DNA of 64,000 nucleotides from Aequorivita aquimaris. GTDB lineage: Bacteria > Bacteroidota > Bacteroidia > Flavobacteriales > Flavobacteriaceae. The translations under genes and the position numbers were made by a program. The stretch lies in NCBI RefSeq assembly GCF_001573155.1, contig NZ_JRWG01000002.1, forward strand, positions 124,001-188,000, read 5' to 3'. The notes below the pieces were generated by a model. That model was not told where the DNA came from and made no database searches. It saw only the letters and a list, made by a program, of their open reading frames with translations. Shown in pieces: positions 44,283-53,014 of the stretch. Every line of letters begins with the position of its first letter. The first letter of the stretch is position 1.

Positions 44283-45539
44283 ATGAAACTAATGAAAAAA
44301 TTCTTTTTACCTCTAATAGCGATTTTTGCTCTTGTGCTTAGCGTTAGCTGCAGCAGTAATGACGACGGACCAATTATTGATCCAGACCCAGATCCCGTAA
44401 ACAATAAACTATCTGGTCAAATTACATCAGACATGACATTAACCAATGATGTTATTTGGGAACTTGATGGCCGTGTAACAGTTACCTCCGGCGCTACCTT
44501 AACCATTAATGAAGGAACAATAATAAAAGCCTATGCGGGTCAAGAAGCTAGTGCTGCTGTACTTATTATTGCTAGAGGTGCAAAAATTGAAGCCAATGGA
44601 ACAGCTGATAAGCCAATTATTTTTACTTCAATTGCAGATAATATAGCGTTGGGACAAAAATCTGGCACTAATCTTACTGAAAATGACAGAGGCCTTTGGG
44701 GCGGTGTTATAATATTAGGTAAGGCAAAAGCCTCTTTGTCTGGTGATGCCCTTGAAAACCAAATTGAAGGTATTCCAGCCAGTGACACCAATGGTCTTTA
44801 TGGAGGATCTGATAATGCAGATGATTCAGGTACTTTGAATTATGTTTCCATTCGCCACGGAGGTACTTCTATTGGTGATGGTAATGAAATCAACGGTCTT
44901 ACACTTGGAGCCGTGGGAACAGGAACTTCTATTTCAAACATTGAAGTTGTAGCAAATGTGGATGATGGCATCGAGTGGTTCGGAGGATCTGTAAATGTTT
45001 CAAACGCAATAGTTTGGGCCTGCGGTGATGATGCCCTTGATATAGACGAGGCTTATTCCGGTACAATTTCAAATTCTGTTGCAATCTTAGGAAATGTTTC
45101 AGACCACGCTTTGGAAATTGACGGCCCAGCAGGATCGTTGGAAGGAAGATTCACATTGGACGGTATCACGTTAATCGGAAATACTACTACAGAAAATGGC
45201 GAATATGCAGATTTGCGCGACAGAGCAATGGGCACCCTAAAAAACATTTATGCAGTAGGTTTTAAAGCAGATTCTGATGTAGAGTTAGACAACAATGCAG
45301 TGGCACAAAACTTCCTCGATGGAAAGCTATCGTTTTCAAATTGGACTGTAAGCTTACCTAGTGGTGTTGCTAACGCTAATGACATTTTTGTTGAAAAAAC
45401 TGGCGAAGGCGAAACACCGATAATCCTTAATCCATCATTTACTGAAAGAGCTGCTTCTTGGGCAAACTCTGGAAATTCAGGAGGAGCCAATCTTTCAAAC
45501 TTTACTTGGACTTACACACAATCTAAAGGAGCTTTCTAA
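44283..45539 (+). CDS. Surface lipoprotein, beta-helix-like, paired with a TonB receptor
   Basis: 418 residues. The lipobox (LSVSCSSNDDG) gives lipidated Cys23, followed by an Asp/Pro linker typical of exported Bacteroidota lipoproteins. The body has many short beta strands with NGT, GGS and DGI turns (TLTINEGTIIKAYAG, VSIRHGGTSIGDGNEINGL), suggesting a right-handed beta-helix. No enzyme motif is seen. It is not SusD-like. It precedes the TonB receptor by 92 bp and follows the phosphate-box-like promoter, so it is probably the outer-face partner of that receptor, binding or presenting a phosphorus source. The ligand is inferred, not shown. Confidence 0.75.
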   Translation: MKLMKKFFLPLIAIFALVLSVSCSSNDDGPIIDPDPDPVNNKLSGQITSDMTLTNDVIWELDGRVTVTSGATLTINEGTIIKAYAGQEASAAVLIIARGAKIEANGTADKPIIFTSIADNIALGQKSGTNLTENDRGLWGGVIILGKAKASLSGDALENQIEGIPASDTNGLYGGSDNADDSGTLNYVSIRHGGTSIGDGNEINGLTLGAVGTGTSISNIEVVANVDDGIEWFGGSVNVSNAIVWACGDDALDIDEAYSGTISNSVAILGNVSDHALEIDGPAGSLEGRFTLDGITLIGNTTTENGEYADLRDRAMGTLKNIYAVGFKADSDVELDNNAVAQNFLDGKLSFSNWTVSLPSGVANANDIFVEKTGEGETPIILNPSFTERAASWANSGNSGGANLSNFTWTYTQSKGAF

Positions 45540-45579
45540 AAATTTGTATTCTCATTTAACTTGTTTTAAATCAATTAGC

Positions 45580-45616
45580 AATTTGCTCGTCTTTCTAAAA
45601 GAAGACGGGCAAATTT
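45580..45616 (+). terminator. Hairpin between the lipoprotein and TonB receptor genes
   Basis: AATTTGCTCGTCTTTC pairs with GAAGACGGGCAAATT (one bulge, one G-U). The tail TTTATAAAT is a poor U run. It may partly stop transcription, lowering the receptor relative to the lipoprotein, or protect the 3' end of the first gene. Confidence 0.5.
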
Positions 45617-45631
45617 TATAAATATATTTTT

Positions 45632-48463
45632 ATGAAAAATATTTTCCCATTGCTTATTGCAATGTTTTTATTTCAAATTTCCTTTTCACAAACAGGTGTT
45701 GTTACGGGGGTTATAAATGATGGTGAATATAATGACGTGCTTTCTTTTGCAAACGTTATTGTGAAAGGTTCACAAACGGGAACAACCTCTGATTTTGATG
45801 GCAAGTACAACCTAAAGTTAGATGCTGGAACTTACACACTTGTTTTCTCGTTCGTTGGATATCAAACTAAGGAAATTACAGAAGTAAAAATAAATCCAGG
45901 CCAAACCACAACTGTTGATGTTACGCTTAATGCTTCTGCTGGACAACTGGATGAAGTGGTTGTTACCACAACTGCCCGTAAAAACACAGAAGCTTCTGTT
46001 TTAAGCATTCAGAAAAACTCAGTTACCCTAATGGATGGCTTGTCTTTGGAATCCATTAAAAAAACTGGTGCAAGCGATGTGGCTTCAGCAGTTCAAAACG
46101 TTCCGGGCGTTTCGGTACAAGGAGGAAAATACGTGTATGTTAGGGGCTTAGGAGACCGATACACAAAATCCATACTAAATGGCATGGAAGTGCCCGGTTT
46201 GGACCCTGATAGAAATACACTGCAACTGGATATTTTTCCTTCACAAATTCTAGAAAATGTATTGATTACCAAATCTGCAACTGCAGACCAGCCAGCCGAC
46301 TTTACCGGCGGTGTAATAAACATCGTAACCAAGGACATTCCTAGCAGGGCTGAATATAGTATTTCGCTTGGAGTGGGCTACAACGCTGATTTTCATTTCA
46401 AAAACAACTACTTAACAGGCGATAAAAGTGGTACAGACTTTTTAGGTTTTGATGACGGGCTAAGGGACAATCCTATTCCCCAATCGCAACAAGTGCCTTT
46501 ACCGCAACAGGACGGAGAGCTTGTTCGAGATTTAACCCAACGGTTTAACCCACAAATGGCAGCAGAGCGGGAACAAAGTTTTATGAACTATAACTTTGCT
46601 ATAACAGCGGGAGATCAATTTGATGTAGGCGAAAATAAATTAGGGTATTTGGCATCAGTGTCATACCGAAATGAAACAAAGTATTACGATGAATACATCA
46701 ATGGCCAGCTATACAGAAAAGACGAATCAGACAGATCTAATTTTGAACTTTTAGCAGACCGCACACAAACTGGTGAGTTAGGAAACAACACCGTTTTAAT
46801 TAGCGCCCTTGGTGGGTTGACATTTAAAACCGAAAAATCAAAATATCAATTTAATGTACTTCACATCCAAAATGGAGAATCTGAAGCTGGCATTTTTAGG
46901 CTGGATAATTTTATAGTTAGCAGCAATACGATTAAAAAAGACAACCTTACCTACGTTCAGAGATCCATTACAAATGGACTATTAAAAGGCACACATACCC
47001 TTGGCAGTAATAATGACTGGAATTTGGAATGGAACCTATCGCCCTCCCTTGCCAAGGTGGACGATAAAGATTTTCGCACAACTCCTTTTAGAGTATCCAT
47101 AAATCCAACTACGGGCGAGGAAGTATTCACAATTGAGCCAAGTGAATCTGGCGATGCGTCAAGGTTTTTTAGATCACTTGAAGAATTAAATCTTGCCGGA
47201 AAAATTGGTCTTGAAAAGGAGCACAATCTTTTTGGATTTGAAGCAAAAGCTAAAATTGGCGGTGCTTTTACCCAAAAAGAAAGAGACTTTGAAGTAATAA
47301 AATACTCTTTGCCGTTGCTTAATTTTTCGTCGGCAACATTTGGAGGTAATCCAAACCAACTATTGATCCCAGAAAATATTTATGACCCAAATACAAATAG
47401 CGGAACCTATGTGCGCCAAGACTCCAACGATTCAGATTCTTACAATTCAAAAATACAAATCGCAGCAGGGTATATAGCTGAAGAATTTAAGGTAACAAAT
47501 TGGATGAATGCAGCTTTAGGGGTGCGGTTTGAAAAATTCGACTTGATTTACACAGGTGAAAGACAGGACGGAACCAGACTGGAAGATGCCAAAATTTTAG
47601 AAAAATCAGACTTTTTCCCATCGGCAAATCTAATTTTTGATTTGAATGAAGATGAAAACAAAAAAATACGTACTTCCTATTCAAGAACTACGGCAAGACC
47701 TTCATTTAAAGAAGCCTCACTCGCCGAAATTTTTGACCCAATAAGCAGTACCACATTTATTGGCAATATAAACCTTCAGCCTACTTATGTAAATAATTTT
47801 GACATTAGATACGAACAATATGGAGAAGCAGGAGATTTCTTCGCAATAAGCGGATTCTATAAATCTTTTACTGATCCTATTGAGCTTTCATTTATCAGGA
47901 GGGCATATGGACAATACACGCCACTAAACTTAGGAGACGCAAAAGTTTTTGGGGGTGAGCTAGAAATAAGAAAAAATCTCGGGTTTATAAGCGGTTTACA
48001 GAACATAGATTTCAATTTAAATTTCTCACTTATAGAATCGCAACAGCAGTACAGTGAAGACGAAAGGACAGGAAGGCTAGATAATTTACGTACCGGTGAA
48101 ACTCTTGACGACAATAGACAATTGCAAGGCCAAAGCCCTTATTTAATAAATCTTGGCTTCAATTATAAAGATGCGGAAACTGGACTCCAAGGAGGCCTTT
48201 TCTACAATACTCAGGGAAAAACCCTTCAAATTGTAGGCGCAGCAGATGTGGCAGATGTTTATACAATGCCCTTTCACAATGTGAAACTGAACATTTCAAA
48301 AAGCTTTGGATCAAACAGAAATTCAACAATATCCTTAAAGTTTGACAACTTATTAAATGACGATATTGAAAGCGTTTATCAATCGTTTGGAGCAGAAGAT
48401 CAACTATTTTCCAAATGGAGTCCGGGACAAGAAATTAGTTTGGGCTACTCACTCAAATTTTAA
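45632..48463 (+). CDS. TonB-dependent receptor with carboxypeptidase-regulatory-like N-domain
   Basis: 943 residues. Signal peptide (1-19, ending SFSQ). An N-terminal CarboxypepD_reg-like domain (about 22-110, SDFDGKYNLKLDAGTYTLVF). A plug domain (about 115-240) with VPGVSVQGGKYVYVRGLGDRY and PADFTGGVINIVTKD. A 22-strand barrel follows, ending in SLGYSLKF. It imports a substrate across the outer membrane using TonB/ExbBD. It does not look SusC-like and has no SusD neighbour. Upstream context (phosphate-box promoter, lipoprotein) and downstream context (phosphate porin, Pit) point to a phosphorus-containing ligand. Confidence 0.9.
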   Translation: MKNIFPLLIAMFLFQISFSQTGVVTGVINDGEYNDVLSFANVIVKGSQTGTTSDFDGKYNLKLDAGTYTLVFSFVGYQTKEITEVKINPGQTTTVDVTLNASAGQLDEVVVTTTARKNTEASVLSIQKNSVTLMDGLSLESIKKTGASDVASAVQNVPGVSVQGGKYVYVRGLGDRYTKSILNGMEVPGLDPDRNTLQLDIFPSQILENVLITKSATADQPADFTGGVINIVTKDIPSRAEYSISLGVGYNADFHFKNNYLTGDKSGTDFLGFDDGLRDNPIPQSQQVPLPQQDGELVRDLTQRFNPQMAAEREQSFMNYNFAITAGDQFDVGENKLGYLASVSYRNETKYYDEYINGQLYRKDESDRSNFELLADRTQTGELGNNTVLISALGGLTFKTEKSKYQFNVLHIQNGESEAGIFRLDNFIVSSNTIKKDNLTYVQRSITNGLLKGTHTLGSNNDWNLEWNLSPSLAKVDDKDFRTTPFRVSINPTTGEEVFTIEPSESGDASRFFRSLEELNLAGKIGLEKEHNLFGFEAKAKIGGAFTQKERDFEVIKYSLPLLNFSSATFGGNPNQLLIPENIYDPNTNSGTYVRQDSNDSDSYNSKIQIAAGYIAEEFKVTNWMNAALGVRFEKFDLIYTGERQDGTRLEDAKILEKSDFFPSANLIFDLNEDENKKIRTSYSRTTARPSFKEASLAEIFDPISSTTFIGNINLQPTYVNNFDIRYEQYGEAGDFFAISGFYKSFTDPIELSFIRRAYGQYTPLNLGDAKVFGGELEIRKNLGFISGLQNIDFNLNFSLIESQQQYSEDERTGRLDNLRTGETLDDNRQLQGQSPYLINLGFNYKDAETGLQGGLFYNTQGKTLQIVGAADVADVYTMPFHNVKLNISKSFGSNRNSTISLKFDNLLNDDIESVYQSFGAEDQLFSKWSPGQEISLGYSLKF

Positions 48464-48483
48464 AATGTATTACTTGAAAAATA

Positions 48484-48516
48484 AAAAACCCTAGCATTTG
48501 AGCTAGGGTTTTTTAT
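48484..48516. terminator. Bidirectional terminator
   Basis: AAAAAACCCTAGC and GCTAGGGTTTTTT form a perfect 13-bp stem around ATTTGA, between the receptor gene and the convergent small secreted protein. Confidence 0.85.
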
Positions 48517-48534
48517 GTATAATAGAATTAGAGT

Positions 48535-48894
48535 TTAATTAGAAACAATTTGAATATCGTCAGATTTCCAAGTTACAACCTTGGCAATACGGGCATCAGC
48601 ATAAGAAACTTCTTTTATGTCTTCATTTGTAAAGAAATACCACGTGCCCACTTTTTCACCATTATTATATTGCGCAATGGCAGTCTTATTACCGTTAAAA
48701 TCATAGCTCACCCATTCTCCAGTTAGCTTATTGTCTGCAGTATAGTAGCCAGTTTGTGCAACCGTTCCATTATCGTGATATATTGTTGCCTTAATCACAT
48801 TGCCATCCAAATAATACGTGTTTTTATTAGCATTTTGTGCAAATGCCATTGAAACTGTTAATACGATTGCAAAAAGGGTGATTAAATTTTTCAT
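48535..48894 (-). CDS. Small secreted MORN/YwqK-like protein
   Basis: 119 residues. Signal peptide 1-19 (ending AFAQ). The mature part has repeated strand-turn units of the MORN/YwqK type: KATIYHDNGTVAQTGYY, GEWVSYDFNGNKTAIAQYN, GEKVGTWYFF. Such repeats appear in many flavobacterial secreted proteins, some annotated as antitoxin YwqK, but no toxin is adjacent. A perfect -7 element (TAAATTTG, 48931-48924 minus) lies upstream. Function unknown. Confidence 0.75.
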   Translation of the reverse strand: MKNLITLFAIVLTVSMAFAQNANKNTYYLDGNVIKATIYHDNGTVAQTGYYTADNKLTGEWVSYDFNGNKTAIAQYNNGEKVGTWYFFTNEDIKEVSYADARIAKVVTWKSDDIQIVSN

Positions 48895-48923
48895 TTTTCA
48901 AAGTTTTAGATTTTCAGAATAAT

Positions 48924-48931
48924 CAAATTTA
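48924..48931 (-). promoter_or_regulatory. -7 element of the MORN-like gene promoter
   Basis: TAAATTTG on the minus strand is a perfect consensus, 30 bp before the ATG. The -33 region has no TTG; it overlaps the 11-bp-spaced boxes at 48936-48975. Confidence 0.5.
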
Positions 48932-48935
48932 CAAA

Positions 48936-48975
48936 ATTAACGCTTACGAAACCATTTGGTAACGTTAACTTAACA
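48936..48975 (+). promoter_or_regulatory. Cluster of four phosphate-box-like units
   Basis: ATTAACG (48936), CGAAACC (48947), GGTAACG (48958) and CTTAACA (48969) are in exact 11-bp register. They are oriented rightward like the units at the other three sites, that is, away from the MORN-like gene. The nearest rightward TTTG is at 49021, which places the units at -85, -74, -63 and -52, one base off the register of the other promoters. Confidence 0.5.
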
Positions 48976-49025
48976 TTAAACCTTTAACCTGTTTATTTTC
49001 AGTGTTTTAAAAAACAATCCTTTGT

Positions 49026-49190
49026 TTCGAATCAATATCTTAATGATTTGGTAAAGCTATCTTCACACTAAGTTATGATCGATAGATTTTCTTTGTAATT
49101 GCCTATTATATTGGGCAATTTTTGAAATCGTTTAGTTTTTGTCGACTAGATTTTCAAATGGGGCTGTTCGTTATGGACAGCCCTTTTTTA
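49026..49190 (+). ncRNA. Candidate phosphate-regulated small RNA
   Basis: About 165 nt without a usable reading frame. It lies downstream of the box cluster at 48936-48975 and of a weak -7 element ending in TTTG at 49024. A hairpin is at 49097-49120 (AATTGCC/GGCAATT). It ends in a strong intrinsic terminator at 49161-49190 (GGGCTGTTC/GGACAGCCC, then TTTTTT). That terminator follows no gene on the plus strand, which is the main reason to propose a transcript. Could also be the relic of a lost gene. Confidence 0.35.
49161..49190 (+). terminator. Orphan intrinsic terminator
   Basis: A 9-bp stem GGGCTGTTC/GGACAGCCC around GTTAT with six Ts. The nearest upstream plus-strand gene, the TonB receptor, already has its own terminator about 650 bp before. 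Confidence 0.75.
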
Positions 49191-49220
49191 TTAAATTTAT
49201 AAGAAACTAAAGAAACGTTG

Positions 49221-49266
49221 CTTAACATTACGGAAACATACAATTAGTTTAAAATTTAGTCCTTTG
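49221..49266 (+). promoter_or_regulatory. Phosphate-box-like promoter of the OprO/P porin
   Basis: CTTAACA (49221) and GGAAACA (49232) are 11 bp apart and lie at -42 and -31 from the TTTG at 49263-49266. A degenerate AAGAAAC unit is at 49210. The -7 element itself is weak (GTCCTTTG). The spacing equals that of the promoters at 44254 and 50554. Confidence 0.6.
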
Positions 49267-49295
49267 CAGCGACAAAAACTATAATCGATTTTAAA

Positions 49296-50498
49296 ATGTA
49301 CCTAAAGAATATTTTCTTTTTTGGTTTTCTATTTTTATGTGTTTCCGCGGTCCATTCACAAATAAGCGTTCCAAAATTTGGTGACGGCATGCTTAACGTT
49401 GTGGGCAAAGACAGTACGTGGAGCGTCCGTTTTGCGCCACGAATTCAAGTACGGGCCAATTCTTCCTGGGATCACGATGGCGATAAATATGGAAAACCGG
49501 AACAAAGCTTTATCATCCGCCGTGCTAGATTAAAATTTGATGGATTTGCTTATTCTCCAAAGCTGCGCTATAAAATTGAATTAGGTCTTTCAAATTTTGA
49601 TGTGGCAGGAGCTTCAGAATTCACTGGCAATGCTCCTCGAATCATTTATGACGCAGTAATAATGTGGGAGTTCTACAAAAATCTGGAGCTATGGGCAGGA
49701 CAGACAAAACTTCCCGGGAACAGGGAACGTGTAATATCTTCCGGTAATCTTCAGCTTATAGACCGTTCCAGACTTAACAGGTTATTCAATATTGACAGGG
49801 ATCTTGGAGTACAATTGCACCATAGTTTTAAGGCTTCTGAAAATTTCCTAATTCGCGAAATGTTTGCCGTTTCACAGGGAGAAGGTAGAAATATTACAAC
49901 CGGAAATATTGGAGGGTTTCAATATACAACCCGCGTAGAGCTATTGCCTTTTGGCGAATTTACCAAAAAAGGTGATTACATTGGCGGAGATATTTATAGA
50001 GAAAAAACTCCAAAACTTGCCATTGGCGCCACTTATGATTTTAACAATAATGCCGTAAAAACCCGAAGCAATCAAGGCAGCTATATGCGCAATGATATCG
50101 GTTTTTACGAAACCAATATAAGTACCATTTTTGTGGATGCTATGTTTAAATATAACGGGTTTTCATTAATGGGAGAATATAGTTATCGCGATGCTGAAAA
50201 CCCTCTAGTAATCAATAGTGATGGTTCTATTACAGAGCAGGAGGTTTATACGGGGCAAGGGCTCAATTTTCAAGGAGGCTATGTTTTTAAAAACAATTGG
50301 GAAATTTCCGGACGTTTTACCACTATTTTGCCAGACAATACATTTTCTTCCAATGACACACAAAATCAATATACTTTGGGAGGGTCTAAATATATAGTGG
50401 GCCATAAATTAAAAATTCAAACAGATTTATCATATTCAACCATTGCGGGTGAAAGCAGCTCTTTGGAATACAGGCTGGGTTTTGACCTTCATTTTTAA
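49296..50498 (+). CDS. Phosphate-selective porin OprO/OprP family
   Basis: 400 residues. Signal peptide 1-22. The beta-barrel fills the rest, with RFAPRIQVRANSSWDHDGD and SFIIRRARLKFDGFAYSPKLRYKIELG near the N-terminus, the hallmark start of OprO/OprP-type porins, and a final strand ending LGFDLHF. It should carry orthophosphate or polyphosphate across the outer membrane. It lies 78 bp before the Pit transporter gene, and each has its own phosphate-box-like promoter. Confidence 0.88.
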   Translation: MYLKNIFFFGFLFLCVSAVHSQISVPKFGDGMLNVVGKDSTWSVRFAPRIQVRANSSWDHDGDKYGKPEQSFIIRRARLKFDGFAYSPKLRYKIELGLSNFDVAGASEFTGNAPRIIYDAVIMWEFYKNLELWAGQTKLPGNRERVISSGNLQLIDRSRLNRLFNIDRDLGVQLHHSFKASENFLIREMFAVSQGEGRNITTGNIGGFQYTTRVELLPFGEFTKKGDYIGGDIYREKTPKLAIGATYDFNNNAVKTRSNQGSYMRNDIGFYETNISTIFVDAMFKYNGFSLMGEYSYRDAENPLVINSDGSITEQEVYTGQGLNFQGGYVFKNNWEISGRFTTILPDNTFSSNDTQNQYTLGGSKYIVGHKLKIQTDLSYSTIAGESSSLEYRLGFDLHF

Positions 50499-50508
50499 GA
50501 AAAATACA

Positions 50509-50554
50509 GATAACAATTTGGTAACAATCAATCCTATTTTATATGGGAAATTTG
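50509..50554 (+). promoter_or_regulatory. Phosphate-box-like promoter of the Pit transporter
   Basis: GATAACA (50509) and GGTAACA (50520) are 11 bp apart at -42 and -31 from the TTTG at 50551-50554 (-7 element GAAATTTG). This is the cleanest pair in the window. The first unit lies 11 bp past the porin stop codon. Confidence 0.65.
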
Positions 50555-50576
50555 CACCAACTTAATTAAAACTAGA

Positions 50577-52820
50577 ATGGATAATATTTATTTATTAATG
50601 ATTGTTGCACTTGCCGCGCTTGCAATTGCAGATCTAGTGGTTGGCGTTAGTAATGATGCCGTAAACTTCTTAAACTCAGCCATTGGCTCTAAAGCACTTT
50701 CCTTTAGGACTATTTTAATAATAGCCAGTTTAGGTATTTTCATTGGTGCCGTTTTCTCCAGTGGAATGATGGAAGTGGCGCGAAAGGGCATCTTTGTCCC
50801 CGGAGAATTTTACTTCGATGAAATAATGATTATTTTCATGGCAGTAATGATTACCGATATCTTACTGCTGGATTTCTTTAATACTATTGGATTGCCCACA
50901 TCTACCACGGTCTCCATCGTTTTTGAACTGCTGGGAGCTGCCGTTATTATGGCGTTGATAAAAATAGGCCATAACGATGCGGAAACCATTTCAGCCATCA
51001 CAAAATACATCAACACCGAAAAAGCGGTAGAAATTATAACAGGAATTCTACTTTCGGTTGTGATTGCTTTTACCGTGGGGGCAGTAGTTCAATACCTGTC
51101 GAGGCTAGTATTTACCTTCCACGTTGAGCGAAAAATGAAATATTTCGGGGCTATTTTTGGTGGTTTGGCCCTTACCTGTATTAGTTATTTCATCCTCGTA
51201 AAAGGATTAAAGGGTACGCCATTTTACGGAAGTTTTAAAAACATTATTGAAAGCGACACGTGGTTGCTTATCGGCGGTAGCTTCATATTCTGGACGGTTT
51301 TCTCACAGCTTTTTATGATGATTTTCAAGAAGAATATTCTCATAATCGTAATTGCTGTAGGTACTTTCAGTCTTGCCCTTGCGTTTGCGGGGAACGATTT
51401 GGTAAACTTTATAGGCGTACCGATGGCGGCCTACCATAGCTACATAGATTGGGCAGCTTCCGGGGTGGCGGCTTCAGATTACAACATGCACAGTCTGGCA
51501 GATCAGGTGCCCGCAGAACCCTTGCTTCTATTTATTGCGGGTGGTATTATGGTACTTACCCTTTGGTTTTCCAAAAAAGCACGTACCGTTTCTGATACCG
51601 AGATAGACCTAGCCCGCCAAGGCGAAGGGCACGAAAAGTTCAGTCCCAATATGCTTTCGCGCTTTTTGGTAAAGTCGAGTACACAGGTTGCAACTTATTT
51701 TGAATTTATTATTCCGAAATCGCTTCAAACCAAAATAGATAAGCGTTTTGAAAAACCGGTAGTAAATCTTCCAAAGCACAAAACCTACGAACTTCCTGCC
51801 TTTGACATGATCCGTGCGTCCATAAACCTTATGGTTGCGGGTATTTTGATCGCTACGGCGACGTCAATGAAACTGCCGCTTTCCACCACCTATGTAACCT
51901 TTATGGTAGCCATGGGTACGTCCCTTGCCGATAGGGCTTGGGGCCGCGAAAGTGCCGTTTATCGCGTGGCAGGGGTTATGAATGTAATAGGCGGATGGTT
52001 CTTTACCGCATTTGTGGCCTTTACGGCTGCCGGCACGCTGGCATACCTAATCTATATTGGAAGGGGCGCCATGATTGCCGTATTGCTGCTATTGGCCATC
52101 CTTTTGTTGGTTCGAAATTATCTTTCACATAAAAATAAGGTGAAATTGAAACTGGACAAAAGCGGACTGAAAAAGACCGAAAGCAAAACCGTTCAGGGAA
52201 TTATCCAGGAAAGTGCCGAAAATATCAGTAATGTTGTCTCACGTTCAAATAAAATTTATACCGATATGTTGCGCGGCCTTGCCAAACAGGACACCAAAAA
52301 ACTGAAAAAGAGCAAAAAAGGTGTAAATAAACTGAATGACGAAGTAGAGGAACTGCGTGATAATATTTTCTACTTTATCAAGAATCTGGACGAGACCAGC
52401 GTTCGCGGAAGCAATTTCTACATTATCATCCTCGGCTATCTAACCGATGTTGTACAGTCGCTGGAATTTATTTCAAAGGCGAGCTACAAGCACGTGAACA
52501 ACAATCACAAGGCGCTTCGTTTCAACCAAATAAAGGATCTTCAGGAAATAGACAACCATTTGGAAGAGCTTTTAAATGAAATTGAAGACATCTTCCACAA
52601 AAAGGAATTCCAGCGCATCGGGAATGTACTTGAGAAGAAAGACGAAATCTTCGCAAGCCTTTCAAATAAAATTGAAAAGCAAATAGCCCGAACCCGCACC
52701 GAGGAGTCAAGCCCTAAAAACACCACTTTGTATTTCAGCCTATTGCTTGAAACTAAAGATCTGGTAACGGCCTTGATGAACTTGATGGAAGAATATTACA
52801 CCAGTTATAAGAAAGCGTAG
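50577..52820 (+). CDS. Inorganic phosphate transporter (Pit) with C-terminal PhoU-like domain
   Basis: 747 residues. The N-terminal 520 residues form a PiT/PHO4 transporter with two PD001131-type repeats (GVSNDAVNFLNSAIGSKAL near 25 and FAGNDLVNFIGVPMAAYHS near 275). These are split by a long cytoplasmic loop (about 340-405). About 535-747 is a helical PhoU/DUF47-like domain with long coiled coils (KSKKGVNKLNDEVEELRDNI). In many bacteria Pit and the DUF47/PhoU protein are separate genes. Here they are one chain, so regulation is built in. Imports phosphate with cations across the inner membrane. Confidence 0.92.
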   Translation: MDNIYLLMIVALAALAIADLVVGVSNDAVNFLNSAIGSKALSFRTILIIASLGIFIGAVFSSGMMEVARKGIFVPGEFYFDEIMIIFMAVMITDILLLDFFNTIGLPTSTTVSIVFELLGAAVIMALIKIGHNDAETISAITKYINTEKAVEIITGILLSVVIAFTVGAVVQYLSRLVFTFHVERKMKYFGAIFGGLALTCISYFILVKGLKGTPFYGSFKNIIESDTWLLIGGSFIFWTVFSQLFMMIFKKNILIIVIAVGTFSLALAFAGNDLVNFIGVPMAAYHSYIDWAASGVAASDYNMHSLADQVPAEPLLLFIAGGIMVLTLWFSKKARTVSDTEIDLARQGEGHEKFSPNMLSRFLVKSSTQVATYFEFIIPKSLQTKIDKRFEKPVVNLPKHKTYELPAFDMIRASINLMVAGILIATATSMKLPLSTTYVTFMVAMGTSLADRAWGRESAVYRVAGVMNVIGGWFFTAFVAFTAAGTLAYLIYIGRGAMIAVLLLLAILLLVRNYLSHKNKVKLKLDKSGLKKTESKTVQGIIQESAENISNVVSRSNKIYTDMLRGLAKQDTKKLKKSKKGVNKLNDEVEELRDNIFYFIKNLDETSVRGSNFYIIILGYLTDVVQSLEFISKASYKHVNNNHKALRFNQIKDLQEIDNHLEELLNEIEDIFHKKEFQRIGNVLEKKDEIFASLSNKIEKQIARTRTEESSPKNTTLYFSLLLETKDLVTALMNLMEEYYTSYKKA

Positions 52821-52842
52821 TAAATTCTAGAACACCTTTAGC

Positions 52843-52875
52843 AAAAAGGAGTCCGAATCGGGCTCCTTTTTCTTT
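52843..52875 (+). terminator. Terminator after the Pit gene
   Basis: AAAAAGGAGTCCG pairs with CGGGCTCCTTTTT (one G-T pair), followed by CTTTTT. Confidence 0.85.
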
Positions 52876-53014
52876 TTAAAATTTGAAGTAACGCTAAACT
52901 TTATAGGGCATCTGCCGTATTTTGATGCTTTCGGAACCGATTTTTCACCAAAATAATTCTCCGTTTCAAATTAATGTTGGAATATTGTTTCAGCAACCAA
53001 TTAATCTCAACATT

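Noticed and set aside
48936-48975. Boxes acting on the MORN-like gene
   Set aside because: The units are oriented away from that gene, and their distance from its -7 element does not match the other sites, so a rightward target is favoured. Not fully excluded.
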